A stretch of DNA of 64,000 bases from Prunella strophiata (taxonomy: Eukaryota; Chordata; Aves; Passeriformes; Prunellidae), in the NCBI GenBank assembly GCA_036583965.1, contig JAZBQD010000014.1:43829490-43893489 (forward strand). The letters are read 5' to 3'. The notes below the pieces were generated by a model. The model did not search any database and was not told the origin of the DNA. It saw nothing but the letters and a program-made list of their open reading frames with translations. A program made the translations under genes and the position numbers. Shown piece by piece: positions 49,001 through 60,925 of the stretch. Position 1 is the first letter of the stretch; every line of letters begins with the position of its first letter.

Positions 49001-49954
49001 ACAAATAAATTCAAATCAAACAAGCATGAGAATATGCTACTTTCAACTGAAGCTAGCAGCTCTGAAGAAGTTTGCTTTTGCTGGTAAATTAGTAGCTGCT
49101 GATGCAAAAACTTTTATAGTCTCCAATACTTCTTATGTTTTGTAACAGTACTCATGCTGCAGATGACAGGTAATGCCACCATATTAACTATTTGTTCTTT
49201 CTCTTGATTTGTGTAAGTTAAATTAGGCACATCAATTTATATTAATTTTTCTGCATAATTATTTCCTGTTTCTAAAATACACAAGCTGTGCTCATTTTTG
49301 CTGCTGAGATCTGACAGCTACCCCTTTCATGGTGCCTTTGGATTACTGTTTTCTAGCCAGTGAGGGGGACTGCTACTGTTAGGTTCTCTGTGTTCATAGA
49401 AACTGCATTCACACTTCAACAGATAATGTTCTGTATTATCATTTCTTGGCTAACCAAATGGGAAAAGCAAGATAATCCAACTGCAAAAACAATTGCACAT
49501 TTCATACATTTCTGTAAAGGAACACAAGACAATTAAACCTCACAGGGCCCAATCCTGCCTCTAGAAAAATCAATGGAATCCTGGTGATTTTGAATTTAAA
49601 TTGACTCCTACTCCCTGCCTTTGTCTCATCTATCTTTTCTTTCTGTGCCACAATGAGAATTGGGAACTCCTCTGACTATACCTATGCTACCTCTTCTGTC
49701 TAGAAAGAAACTTTTATGTCTCCTGTGCCTGCAACAGCTCCCTTCAGACTGAGCCCAGTCAGGGAGCATCCCAAAATCACTTTTTGGGCTTTGCTCTCAA
49801 ACTTGTTCATAAGTCTCTCAGCCACTAAAGGGACAACAAAACTTACTAAAAATACTGTCTTTGCATTTCTCTGTTTTTGTAAATACATTTTCCCATTTTC
49901 CAAGTAATTTTCAAAGTGAGTCTGTATCTTTTATCTTTTAGAGTTTCTTGTACT

Positions 49955-50660
49955 AAAGTGATGGAAAATATAATCACAGAAAGTGTTTTCAAATGTATGG
50001 AGGACTAGAAGCTGATTGTGAATAATCAGCATGAATTTATGAAGGAGAAATCACGCCTGATTAACCTGATATATTTCTGTTACGAGATGACTCACTTGGT
50101 TGTTTATCTTGACTTTAGCAAAGCTTTCTGCAGTGTCTGCCATAATATCTTTGTAGAAAAACAGGACAAATAGACAGTGAGCTGGGTTGAAAACTGGCTG
50201 AACTGCCATGCTCAAAGAACTGTGTTCAGCTGTATGTGTCCAGCTGGAAGCCAGTCACCTAGCCCTGAGACCCTAGGGGTGCCTATTGGGATCAGTACCC
50301 TTTAACAGCTTCATTAATGATCTGGATGATGGAACAGAGTTACCCTTCAATATATTAGCAGCTGATACAAAGCTCAGAGGAGTGGTAGATAGACCAGATG
50401 TCTGTGCTGACATTCAGATGGCCACGGACAGGCTAGAGAAATGTGACAACAGGAATCTCCTGAAGTACAGAAAAGAGAAATGCAAAGTCCTGTGTGTGGT
50501 GAGGAATTAACCCCAGCTGCCAATACAGACTGGCTGGGAGCCTGGGAAGTAAGTTGGCCAAAAAGTACCTGAGGGGTCTGGTGTACACCAGTTTGAATGT
50601 AAGCCAGCAATGTAGTTTTGCTAATACTAAGGAAGGGTAAGGGTATTCTGTTGGGCAACT
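49955..50660 (+). mobile_element. CR1 reverse-transcriptase fragment, plus strand
   Basis: A CR1 ORF2 fossil truncated at both ends. Early text resembles the GKVMEKIIL...QHGFMK...SCLTNLI region (CATGAATTTATGAAGG, then GATTAACCTGATA). Motif A reads VYLDFSKAF, intact, at 50102-50128. NWLNCHAQRTVF-like text follows in a broken frame. An open frame at 50286-50510 then encodes GSVPFNSFINDLDDGTELPFN and continues ILAADTKL, then DRLEKCDNRNLLKYRKEKCK. The usual FADDTK (motif C) has become LAADTK: the first aspartate codon is GCT (50361-50363), so the catalytic pair is broken. NVSQQC-like text near 50610 marks the fading 3' side. Frameshifts and stops elsewhere confirm it is dead. No CR1 3'-terminal repeat is found. 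Confidence 0.9.
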
Positions 50661-53600
50661 TTTTTTCCAACAGACAAAAATATAACTATGGTTGCCTAGT
50701 TGTTAGATGTATGGTAAATAAACAATGACTAAATGAACATATGAATAAATATGTTCCAAATAAATACCTTATTTACATTATGATCAATAGCATAAAACTT
50801 CATTTTCTGATATTGCAGGAATCTCTGAAAGAAATATGAGTTTAATATAAGGTATGCTTGTGATAGACTGGCTATAGAAGACAGTGGTATATTTAACAGC
50901 ATTGTCACATTTTAAGTAAGTACCTCAACATATGTGAATGCTGTTGGGGTTATCAGCTTTTAAGCTGGACAGTCTCAGATGTTGTTGACAAGTCTTTAAG
51001 CTTCTCTCTGTGTAACTGAATAATTTTGCTCCATTCATTCCAGGAAGTCTCTCTTACTCATTTACACTTTAACATGGAGTCCTTCTACATATGTTCCAAG
51101 CCACCTGTTGGCTACAGTCACCCCTTTTTGCCTCTCCTGCAGTATTTTGTGACAGCTTGTAGGCAGAACAGTTTCTTAGTTCAGCATCTCTTACTTGACT
51201 TTATGGACATTACTTTCCCTGATCAGGGAGCTGGGAAATGTGATGAGAACAACTTGCTCCACTGAGCCAAGGTACTGCACTGCTAAGATTTAAGTGGTTA
51301 TTTCTGGGAGATTTCCAAAAATGAGCTGGAGAGAAGGTATCATGTTGGAGTTGACTGAGCTGGTACCCAGGAATGAATAAACAAATGGCAGTAAAAATTC
51401 CTTCTCACTACACTGGCTGAATTAAATTATATTGTCAGTTTATTTGTCTGCTGGTTGCTCTTCTGATCCAATTAAGGCTCTTGTTACGAATTTAAAAGAA
51501 AGGATCACCTTATTGAATTGTGGGAGACTTTTTAACCTGGGTTATTATTAATGCCTTATATTATTAAATCTAGAAGAAATTTTATAAACTAATTCACTAT
51601 CACCAAGGATGCTGCAGTTCATCTGTTTTATCAGTAAATGAGAATAGCTTATTTTTTCTTAAGCTTGATTCTCTCTTGAACTGCTCTTTTGGGCCCAGTC
51701 TATCTGATTCAAAAATCAAGTTAAAAGTTCTGTTGTTCTGAATGGATCCTGATCAGGCCAATGGGACCACTTAAGACAGGATGCAGTTGTAGGATTAGTC
51801 CCATTCTGGCTTGTATCCATTGGTGCAACACTGCTCTTTCTTCACCAAATGCTGTAGTGCATCCTAACAACCCTATTTTCTGTGTAATTTATACTTATTC
51901 CCAAGAAACTAAGAAAAAAATTCACACAAATTCATTTTTCTCCATACAAAATTTCCAGAATTAAATAGCTCTCTCCAAATCCTTTTAATTGTGAATTTAA
52001 TGATATCTTTCACCTTCTTCCAAACTGTTTTTTCTCTTCTTCTCAATTTGTGTTTAAAGTACAACACAGTTAATTTTTAAAAGATGTGGGAAATGAATGT
52101 GAACTTAAGGTCATTCAGGGAAAATCTGAAATTAAAAAGTAACTTTAAAACATAACCCAAATAAACCAAACATTAATCTAAGGAGGAAAATATTAATAAG
52201 CCTTTATGAAAAATATATTCCTTTAGTTTCCAAGCTAAATCACAGGCCTACCTAGTTGAAAGGTGAAGATGGCTCATCTGTTAAGTAGCTATTGGAGCTA
52301 TCTGATATATGATGATTAATTATAATATGCAGAGTTTGTCCCAGGCGTACAGACCTCATAAAGCTGAAGACAACACAAGTGCATTATTTGCTCCCATCAC
52401 AGTGGTAAAATAAGCCAACTTGACCTAATTATCAATTTTTAAAATATATATATGTAATTATAATGAGGGTTCTGACAGCATGTAAAGACATAATTTAAGT
52501 ATTCATTATTTTAGCTGTAGTCCTTCATTTGGTTTAGTTGGAAAATGTGATGCTTGATTTGCCAGCAAATCTAGAAATATGGTTCCAGACTGAGATGATT
52601 TTTACTGTATTACATACTGAGGCTGCCCCTGGGAAGGTATTTATTTCTTTTCTCCTTGTCAATAATGAATGACCCTACAAAGCAGAAATCTTATTAGAGT
52701 CTAAGTTTAATGATTGCCCTAGTGATATGAGTGGTCTGGTAACAAATTGAAATGTCAGACACTCTGTGACCCTCTAATAATATTGAAATCTGCCAGCCCC
52801 TATTAAACTGCCTTCAAACTATATTATCCTGTGGTAATAGATCAGCTACTTACCCTAACTAATACAGTTATCACATGGGACACAGCAGAACAATCCTTTT
52901 AATCAAAAGAGTCAAAAAAGGAGTGGAACAGAGAGTAAAAATGAAGTATTGTCATAACAAGTCATGATGAACCCACTTCATTAAGATGGAAAACTACCTG
53001 TAAAGAAGGCTGTGATTGATCTTCATTCTGATGTGTCATCCTGTAAAAAGAAAGAAGTAATTTTCAAATTTAAATGAACAGGATTTTCTCTCTCTCATCC
53101 TCTCCCTCCTGCTGTCCCTGTTTTAATGGATTATCTTACTTCATAAACTACTTTTATATGTCCAAGTGCAATTCAATGTGCCCCAGTATTGCCATAGGAA
53201 AACACCCAAGAAACTGAAACACTATTTTGTCATTATTTCAAACAACTCCTCTGCATTTTTACATGGAGAGTATGACATTAATTTTTTCCTGTTTCCAGAT
53301 ACATAAAATAAGGAATATCAATAAAAAAAAAATCATAATTTTAACATGGAAAGCAAAGGAACCAGCAATTTTAACTATTGATAAAACAGTATCACATCCT
53401 TCTTCCTTAGGACTTGTCCCTCCCTCGTTGAATTATGTTAATGCATAGAGGTCATATTTACATGGCATGGTTAATTGCACTTGAATTGGAGATTTGTGCA
53501 TAGATTTATCCATGATTAGAATGATAAAGAGAACTCTTAGTAATCTCAGACTGTATTAAAGCACTTGATTCTCTTGAAGCTAATGAGAACCTCTCTTTCT

Positions 53601-53946
53601 GTTGTTGAGGGCTCTGAATTGTGCTTGCCTGTGGGATTCTTTGCCCCCTTCCTTATTATGGAAAAAAAGATGGGGTTAGATAGGAAGTCTGCCAAGTTAT
53701 AGTTTCCAGGTCCTCCACTTTTTAAAAGGATATCTTTCTGAACCAAGGTGTAGATGGCCCAAAGTCATCTTTCAAACCTTATGACTTTCCAGCTGCAATA
53801 ACTTTGATTCTGACTCTCTAACCACTCTTCTGAAATGCCTACGAACATCCACAGGTTGTACTTCATGACATACCCAAGGGCACACTTATATGCCAAGTAG
53901 ACTCCTCCTGTGACTTTCTGTCTTTCTCCTGCCCATTTCCAAACAC

Positions 53947-53962
53947 CACATCAGCTGATGTG
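53947..53962. repeat. Perfect 16 bp palindrome
   Basis: CACATCAGCTGATGTG equals its own reverse complement and centres on the E-box-type hexamer CAGCTG. The symmetry stops exactly at these ends. It could be a binding site for a dimeric factor, or chance in 64 kb. Confidence 0.9.
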
Positions 53963-56162
53963 AGGCAAAGCAAATACGTCAGTGTTCTTCCCAGGAGAGT
54001 CCTGAGCAGAGCAAGAGAGACAGGTAGGAGATCTATGCTGAGTCTGAGTTCAGGTTTGCACACAGCTGAGTGTGGGAGCATGCTGGGCTTCAGCACTGTA
54101 GGATCTGAGCTCTTAAAGTCTCTATACCATGAGCCCCTAGATGAACAATCAGGATTTATACATAAATTATATATATATGACATGTACCACCTGTGTGGAG
54201 AGGAACATCAGCCTGTTTCTATGTCTTCCCTGTTCTGCTGCAACCTTCTCTAGGAGTACCTCCTTCTATGTGCTTTCTACCCTGCCCAGTGTCTCATTGT
54301 GTACCTCTATGTTAAGGTTTTGGATGATGTTGTAATCAAACTACTGAACCATAAATCTCAGTTATCTTTTCTCTAGAAACCATTTAAAATCACAACCCGG
54401 TGCAGGAACAGTGGGGTCTCTAAAGCTCTTAGTTATAACTGACCCTAATTCATGGCTACAACAAGAAAGATCAAAGTTACAGCCTGGCTTCAGAAAGATT
54501 CCCTGCAGGAGCAGAAAGCTGGGAGATTTTACACGGAGTTCTGTGTGAGGTATAGTTAAATTCACCTCTGTTCTGAAAAAAAAAAGTGACTTTGTAAAAA
54601 TAGCTCCATATTTATTGTCTTTTCATCAAACATACCTAGCTTACAAACAAAAAGATGGCTTTTGTATCTACCATTCCTGCAAAGTCACTGTGGGCTTTTG
54701 CTGTCAGCCTTAGCTTCCCCCCATTTTGCCTACCATCAGCAGCAATAAAGACCTGCAGGCCAAATTAGTCCCCCTGAGATGGCTGTGTAACACACTGACT
54801 TATAATTGTGCCCTCATTGACACTCCTGCAGCTCCCTTAATGTCAGTGGTTTTCTGCCTGATCTTAGCAAATATTTCACTGAGGGTATACAAAAGGTATG
54901 GTAGCTTGCAGCTGTTTGTTGCCTTATTCTGTAGAGAAAACAGCAGGGAAAATGAAGTAAGCTCTAGAAAACAGTAACATTTTCATTATCATGTAATGTA
55001 TTTCATATTTGATGAATTCTGCAGAAATTCTTTAAATTGTTTAACAAACCTGAACTGCTTCTAACTATCTGAAAAATACATAAAAGCTTGATTTGTTTTC
55101 CCCCAGGGGCAGCTTTTGATCACGAACTGCATTTGGAAAGGCCCTACCCTACTGTGAAATGTGCCCGAGGACCAGGAGGGCCAGCATGGCCTCATTGCAG
55201 GCTGGGACCTACTCTGACCTGACAGAAAATGTTCCTCAGCTCTGCTCCACCCACTGCCAGGAGCTCCAGTGAGTTCCCTTTTGAGCTGAAGGCAAAGGCA
55301 CCACTTGGCAGGCATGAAGTTAAGTACATGCTTAACACAGCATCAAATGCAAGGCTCACATTCCTATTCCACCGAGCACAGATATGCTAGTGGCTTGGAT
55401 TTTCAAATTAAAATTTCAGACCTACCATCCAAGATTGCTTGAGACAAAATGCTTATAAGTTTTAGCAGCTGAGATTTGCTTGGGGACATTTTTTTCATAA
55501 CATGGGAAGTGCTTCCATTCACTTCTGAATGCAGGAATAGTTAAGCAAGGCATAAATAATGAATCAAGAACACACTCACTCATGGATACAATTATTTCAC
55601 ACTATTTGTTCAACTTCACTGGAACTCTTAACCTGAGTAAAACTGAAAGCCACAGAAAAAATATCTTAGCATTTTGTCATGTACCTGATTAGCTTGGTTA
55701 GAAACCAAAGGATTTCATAAACATTCTTGTTTATTTTTGTATTTAGCATTCTGTGGTAACTCATGTTGTTGAACCAAACATATATTAAGTGTCTTCCAGA
55801 TTTTGTCATGCAGTTTTTCATACAGCATAATTTATAATTCTGAATGTTCTTCTGTTTTAGTAATTTCCTTTTATCCCCAGTGGTCATTTTCACTCTTGCT
55901 GTATCTATTGTGAGATGGCATATGCAACCTTTGGGCACGTAGGATATTAATCCATCTTTGATCACATTCCCCTGTGTATCTTCCCCACAGCTTCCTGATT
56001 TTCATCCAGAATGAACTCTGAAGCAATTCAACATCTTTATTTTTATTATGATGATAGGTTCACTTTAGTTGTAGTTGACAACATGAGGTCTAATAGGTTT
56101 TTTTTTTAGTTCAGTGGTTTTTTTATTATTTTAAACATTTCTCCTGCTGATTCCATAGAGGT

Positions 56163-56177
56163 TTCTTCTTCTTCTTC
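56163..56177. repeat. (TTC)5 microsatellite
   Basis: Five TTC units in a T/C-rich context. It is short and probably weakly polymorphic. Confidence 0.85.
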
Positions 56178-56929
56178 TTTTATTGCTTTTGTTTTTATTT
56201 TCCTGAATCTCTGTTTACTTCACAGAAGTAAATATCAGAACACACAGCTGTGACACAGATCTTCTAAACTTAATATAGGTATCAAAGAAGGAAAATGTTT
56301 TTTCTGTCATTACCATGCTGTCAATGAAGGGCTGTTTCTCCAAAATTATCTTGCTCATCACCCCTTCTCAAAAACATTCCACAAGTAAGACTTTCCAGAT
56401 ATTATGACTAGATTATGCTAGTAAATATTATTTTTTTTTGTTCTTGCATCTTAATAAAGATGACAACAGGACTACATATGATCCTATTGCAGGATTTAAC
56501 TGCTCTGCTCTTTTTTTCAGGCATTTGTAGGACTTTCCTTTGCTGTGTCATAGATAGTTAGGTTATGGAAATGTCCTTTGTCACTTTCTACCATCTTTGA
56601 ATCAGTGTTGTTGTTTTCTCTGAGTTCACTCCACTTTGCCTGCTTTCAGATTCTGTATCCCAAATGCCAGAGACAATTTACACACCAGAAGCTATCTGTA
56701 GAAATTTCACCTCACAAATACATCTGAGTTAGTGGGTTGTCACATATATTTGTCTTGAAGCTAAATTGGCATCCCTCATAAAACCTGATGGCTGGAATCT
56801 CTCTGATTATGAGCCAGTGTCTCTGCATTTGCAGCCCACAACTGTGCTACCCTTTGCACCCATCCCATTGGGAATGCTCCTATGTAATTTGTTGCCCGCT
56901 GTTACCTTGAGGCTTTTGCCTTCTATTGA

Positions 56930-57660
56930 ATTTGTGGCTTCCCCCAGCCCAAGTTATTCTTCCCTTGTGGCATGCATTAGCTTGCTTTTTAACATGCTGA
57001 ATCTCATTTTGGTATTCTCAGCCTGTATTTCTCTGAGCTGCCTTATATTACATTTCTTGATCCTGACTTGTATAATGACTCCCAATTTAGCATCATCTGC
57101 AAATTTAATGAATGTGGTTTTATTTTGCAATCTTCATGACTGTCAATAAAGGTGGTAAAGTAAATATTGGTCCTGCTTTAGGTCTCTGTGGCTCTGCACT
57201 TCTCCCTTCACATCCATGCCAGATTCCCCTGCCCCTCAAACTCTCTGGATTGCAGCGCCTGGCAGTTCTTTCTCCTTTGTGGACTTCCACATAAATCTAG
57301 TCTATATGGTAATTTGCTGTATAAGAGGTTCACCAAAGTCCATATCTGTGATATAGACTGTACTTCAGACACCCAGAGATTTAGTAAACATCACAGAATG
57401 CATTGATGAGTTAAATGTCATAGGTCTGTTACCCAGCTCTCATGTAACACTTGCATTAGATCATGGTAGTGCACCTCTTGAAAGCAGTGGCAATTAACCA
57501 AGTTTTGACTTCTTATTGGTTTTGATAAGCATGTGAGGTATTTTCCCCTTACATATAGAAGGCAGCTTTTAGTGTGGATTCAAGTAGACCACATCATCTG
57601 TAAGATACCTTAAGGGTACCCCACATCATCCATACACTCATTCTTCCAGAACAGGCATCT
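56930..57660 (-). mobile_element. Ancient CR1/L3-like reverse-transcriptase relic
   Basis: On the minus strand, 57083-57103 reads FADDAKL, the catalytic motif C of a CR1/L3-type reverse transcriptase (commonly FADDTKL). It is followed at plausible distance by KMRFSMLKSKLMH, matching the ...MKFNVDKCKVMH block, and by text corresponding to the HIG.. segment (CCCAAGTTATTCTTCCC on the plus strand). Upstream on the minus strand, near 57582-57600, DDVVYLNP corresponds to motif A (VDVVYLDF). The distance between the motifs, about 490 bases, is slightly longer than in modern CR1. Frames are broken elsewhere. The landmark words match a lineage I know from turtles and other reptiles better than passerine CR1, so the insertion probably predates birds. 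The 127-codon plus-strand frame at 56766-57149 is antisense to it. Outer boundaries are uncertain. Confidence 0.55.
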
Positions 57661-58263
57661 TGATATTGCTCCACAGCAAGAGGTGAACAGTTTGCGTGTG
57701 ACTTTGCTTACATGGTTTGCTATCATGACTGAAAAGCCACTTCACTAAGCAGCACAGAATCCAAGCATACATGGAAATTCACTGGCAGAGTAACCTGGTT
57801 TTACAGAAATTGTCTTCAGAGAATTCGTAGAAGTTATGGCAGAAGACTGAAGGGGAATTTTTTTTTTTTTTCCTTTTACATAAGACATTTTTTCAAAGAA
57901 GGCTTTATTCAAGGTTCATAGGTACTTAGCAACTTTTTATCTCAACAAATATATACCAGATATTTAGGCCAATATTTCCTTCTTTTAGAAGGAATAGAGA
58001 GAATGACTAATAAATATATGGTGATATAAGTACTTATCAGCAATGAGAGCTGCTTCTGGTCCAGTTACCAGTAGTAGGATCTTACAATTTTAAAGCTGTG
58101 GAAAGCACAAAAGAAAGAAGAAATTGGGATGAAAGCCAGAAGAAAGGCCTGGTGATCTAGAAGATGAGTCACTAGTTTACATCTTCCAGTTTTCTGCAAA
58201 GCCCCAGCCTATGCCCATGCCCTCTGCACATCACACAATCTCCTCTACAAAATGGATCTGTAT
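57661..58263. other. Unannotated non-coding stretch
   Basis: No gene or repeat beyond a 14-base T run at 57858-57871. Confidence 0.55.
57858..57871. repeat. T(14) homopolymer
   Basis: An uninterrupted run of 14 thymines. Confidence 0.9.
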
Positions 58264-58382
58264 CACAAAATCATAAAATCATAGAATCATGGATTGGAAG
58301 GGACCTTGAAGATACCATCTAGTCCCAATCTCCCCCATGACTGGGGATGCCACCCACTAGATCAGGTTGCTCATAATCACAG
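58264..58382 (-). mobile_element. CR1 retroposon 3' terminus, minus strand
   Basis: Opens with three reverse-complemented CR1 terminal repeat units (CACAAAATCATAAAATCATA then GAATCATGG). It continues GATTGGAAGGGACCTTGAAG, then ATACCATCTAGTCCCAATC, then CACCCACTAGATCAGGTTGC. This is the typical CR1 3' end with the CATCTAGTTCCAACCCCC / CACTAGACCAGGTTGCTC wording. It differs in subfamily wording from the copies at 19879 and 38748. Only about 119 bp remain, so it was strongly 5'-truncated at insertion. Confidence 0.9.
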
Positions 58383-60493
58383 ACTAATTTGAGGCCAGCA
58401 GATAGCAGCATGATCAGACAGTAGTTTTAACTTGAAGCTATGTGCTAGCTCTTCCAAAGGTAAACATAGTTCAAGTGTTTAGTAACTAATTAGTCTTCCC
58501 TTTCCTAGTAAGTGAAATTTTAAGAAAGGCAATTTATTGAGAGATTACATTCAAATTATGCACATGTAGATTTCTAGGTGTTATTCCCAAAATAATCAGT
58601 CCCCAGTCACCCTTTAACTGTAGTGCAGATTTCTGCATCAACCAAATACTCACAACTGGTAGAAAGTATAAAAAAGCCTGCAGAATTTTATACCTGTGTA
58701 GATCTTCAGCTTTCCTACCTATTATTCTGTTGTGAAAAATAGATTAAAACTCAGCAGCATATTTCAGTCTCTAACATTTTTGTGCCTGGTTATTTTTAAA
58801 ACATCTTTTTCTGTTTTGCTTTCTTTCCTTCCTTATTTTTTTTTCCATTGACATATTTATAAATGTTCTTTTTTTTTTTTTTCCTATGTACCTGTAGCTG
58901 GCATTTACCCCATCTTTTTTTGTTCTCAGCTGTGGCTGAATATTCTAGCTTCATTGCCTCCTTCCTTCTTCATTTCCAGTTGACAGCATCATTGTAAAGA
59001 TGAGCTAAAAAGAAAATTGAAAACACTGCTTACTTCACAGCTGTGCACTAAGTGCCCCAGCTATGCAGTCTCACAGAGAAGCTCACAATGAGACCCTGCT
59101 GCACCACAGACAGGTCTTTTCTCTGCAGATGTCAACATTTCTTGCAGAGACAGCTGGTGTTCAGCATTGCTGTTGTGTTGCTGTGCAAAGGTGGCCTTGA
59201 GCAGACTGATACAGGACAAGATTCACTGTATCACATATGCATTTCAAATCTTATTTCTTATTCATCCCTACTTATCACCCCTTTTATTCCTGAGGTAAGT
59301 CCTGATCCTTTCCTATCCAACATGTAATGCTTTTTCTGACTAGGTGGGTTGAAAATGACTTCTGGAGGATGGACCTCAGGGTGGGTTGCAAGTATTTGCC
59401 ATAGAGTTGTGTCCTGTTTCCAGGGGTCTGTGCAGGGGAGACTGAAAATCTAAGGGTGTGTCTGATGGAGGTCAGGTACAAATCATCACAAAAATATCTG
59501 CTGCTTTAATGTCCTGCTTCCATTTTGGGAGTATTTCTGGAGGAGGAAGCAGAAAGCGAGTAAATAACAGAAGGAATGACTTCATTTTTGCCCTGTCTGT
59601 GAGATCTGTATCTTTCTGAGCAGTGAGAGTTATTTTTAATGATTTACATCACTAGCTTGGCAGCCATGGCAACTGAAATCCTCTTCTACCCAGCAAAAAC
59701 AGGGAAAGGAGAGAAGATAACTTCACTCTTACCCTGGCTTCACTTTCCTGATTTCTGTCCTCCCCACTGCAACAGGTTTAAGTTTAGTACAATTTGGAAC
59801 CTAACACATTTCCCCTTATATTCCCAGCTTCACCATAACCTGGAGGAATGAACTCTAGCAGTGAGGCTTCCCCATTCTGTATTTTGTTGTGTTTGCTGTG
59901 TTGCCATCTGTATTTTATATGTTGGTGGCTTTCTCAGTCTTGGATTAACATTTCAATGAGACATACACAGGACCATGAGGTGAAACCACAGCCTGTCCTA
60001 TGACAAGTGTCAATCCCAGACTTCCACTTACTCATCCAGAAACCAAGGCTTCTTCTCAATGACAAAGTTTCTAGGTTTGAAAGCAAAGGCTTTTTGCCAT
60101 AAAGTACTTCCTTTTAAAAAGAAGAAAACTGGATGCATATGAATGGGACATGCTTTGGCATTTCCTAGCAGAAGAGGGAAGAATGAAGAAATTCTTCTGT
60201 ATTTTTTTCCACTTCTGTGTGTGTAAGTCTGCCACTGACTGCCTGTCAACACTTCCTCACAAGCCACCAAACAACTTGTCCAAACAGGACAAGGTAATAT
60301 CCTTCAGTCTCTATTGGAAGAATAGTATCTAACAGACTTGAAGCGAGATTCCTTGTTGTATTACCAGCACCCTCCTTAGTGTAATAATTACCAGATTATC
60401 AGTTAGTTTATAAAACTCTCATACATTGCCTGTTATCTGTGAATGTCTTTCTAGGAATGATTTTTTTTCTGTATGAAAATGGAACTATTATCT
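58383..60493. other. Unannotated non-coding stretch
   Basis: No gene or transposon recognised. T/C-rich sequence lies at about 58800-58985, including a 14-base T run at 58869-58882. Open frames of 60-91 codons (for example 59052-59327) show no domain. Confidence 0.55.
58869..58882. repeat. T(14) homopolymer
   Basis: An uninterrupted run of 14 thymines within a pyrimidine-rich stretch. Confidence 0.9.
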
Positions 60494-60554
60494 TGATGCC
60501 TTGAGAGGCTACCTAGAACAGAGGCTAGACAGTGTTAAAGGAATAAAGTATGAG

Positions 60555-60560
60555 TTTATT
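60555..60560 (-). promoter_or_regulatory. LTR polyadenylation signal AATAAA
   Basis: AATAAA on the minus strand within the solo LTR, about 90 bases downstream of its TATA box, where an LTR polyadenylation signal is expected. Whether it is used by any transcript today cannot be told from sequence. Confidence 0.6.
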
Positions 60561-60650
60561 AAAAGGCCTTCAAAGGATACACCTTGGGCAGTAAAAGAGC
60601 ATAGCCAAGGCTCCACCCAAGATGGACCCTGGGTCACACCTTTTCACACT

Positions 60651-60656
60651 TTTATA
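60651..60656 (-). promoter_or_regulatory. LTR TATA box
   Basis: CTTATAAAAG on the minus strand inside the solo LTR, upstream of the AATAAA. Position and context fit the LTR core promoter. Its activity is unknown. Confidence 0.55.
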
Positions 60657-60925
60657 AGTTTTGGTCCATTTACATATTGGGGTTAATTTCCAATTACATC
60701 TTCAGGTTATCAAGTCCCATCCTCCCAGATTACTCTCCTCAATTTGCTTTTTATACATTTTGGGCCTGAAGTTGCAATGGTGTCCTTGGTTCTCAGGCTG
60801 GAAAAGGATTGTTTTGTCTGACTGAACTGTGAAGAGAACTTGCTAACACTTTGTATGAAGTTCACAGTTATATACTAATGCAGTACAGAATCTGGAAGAT
60901 ATGAAAGCTAAAACTTGAGACATCA

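Larger units (their letters stand above)
41366..49954. other. Unannotated non-coding stretch (8.6 kb)
   Basis: No gene is supported. It contains A runs (41671-41685, 45864-45876), a degenerate TATC-type tract (44435-44480), a purine-rich stretch ending in a 37 bp tandem pair (45987-46060), and a G+C-richer patch at about 43400-43700. The 143-codon frame at 42969-43400 has no recognisable domain. Highly decayed repeats may be hidden here. Confidence 0.5.
50661..56929. other. Unannotated non-coding stretch (6.3 kb)
   Basis: No gene or recognised transposon. Features noted are a 16 bp perfect palindrome (53947-53962), short (TA)n words near 52442 and 54165, a (TTC)5 run at 56163-56177, and G+C-richer patches at about 53930-54130 and 55120-55310. 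The stretch 52640-52870 is CpG-free and non-repetitive and is listed as a possible conserved element in the findings. Confidence 0.5.
60494..60925 (-). mobile_element. Endogenous retrovirus solo LTR with target-site duplication
   Basis: A 432 bp block. The plus strand starts TGATGCCTTGAG and ends CTTGAGACATCA, so the termini form the short imperfect inverted repeat typical of LTRs (TG...CA). ATCT flanks it on both sides (60490-60493 and 60926-60929), giving a 4 bp target-site duplication. Read on the minus strand, promoter and 3'-end signals are in the expected order: TATAAA (complement of 60651-60656), then about 90 bases later AATAAA (complement of 60555-60560). After these come TTCCTTTAACACTGTCTAGC and CTCTGTTCTAGG before the terminus. 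Segments such as TTGGTCCATTTACATATTGG and AAGTCCCATCCTCCCAGATT (plus strand) match an avian ERV LTR family I recall but cannot name with certainty. There is no internal region or second LTR. Confidence 0.85.
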
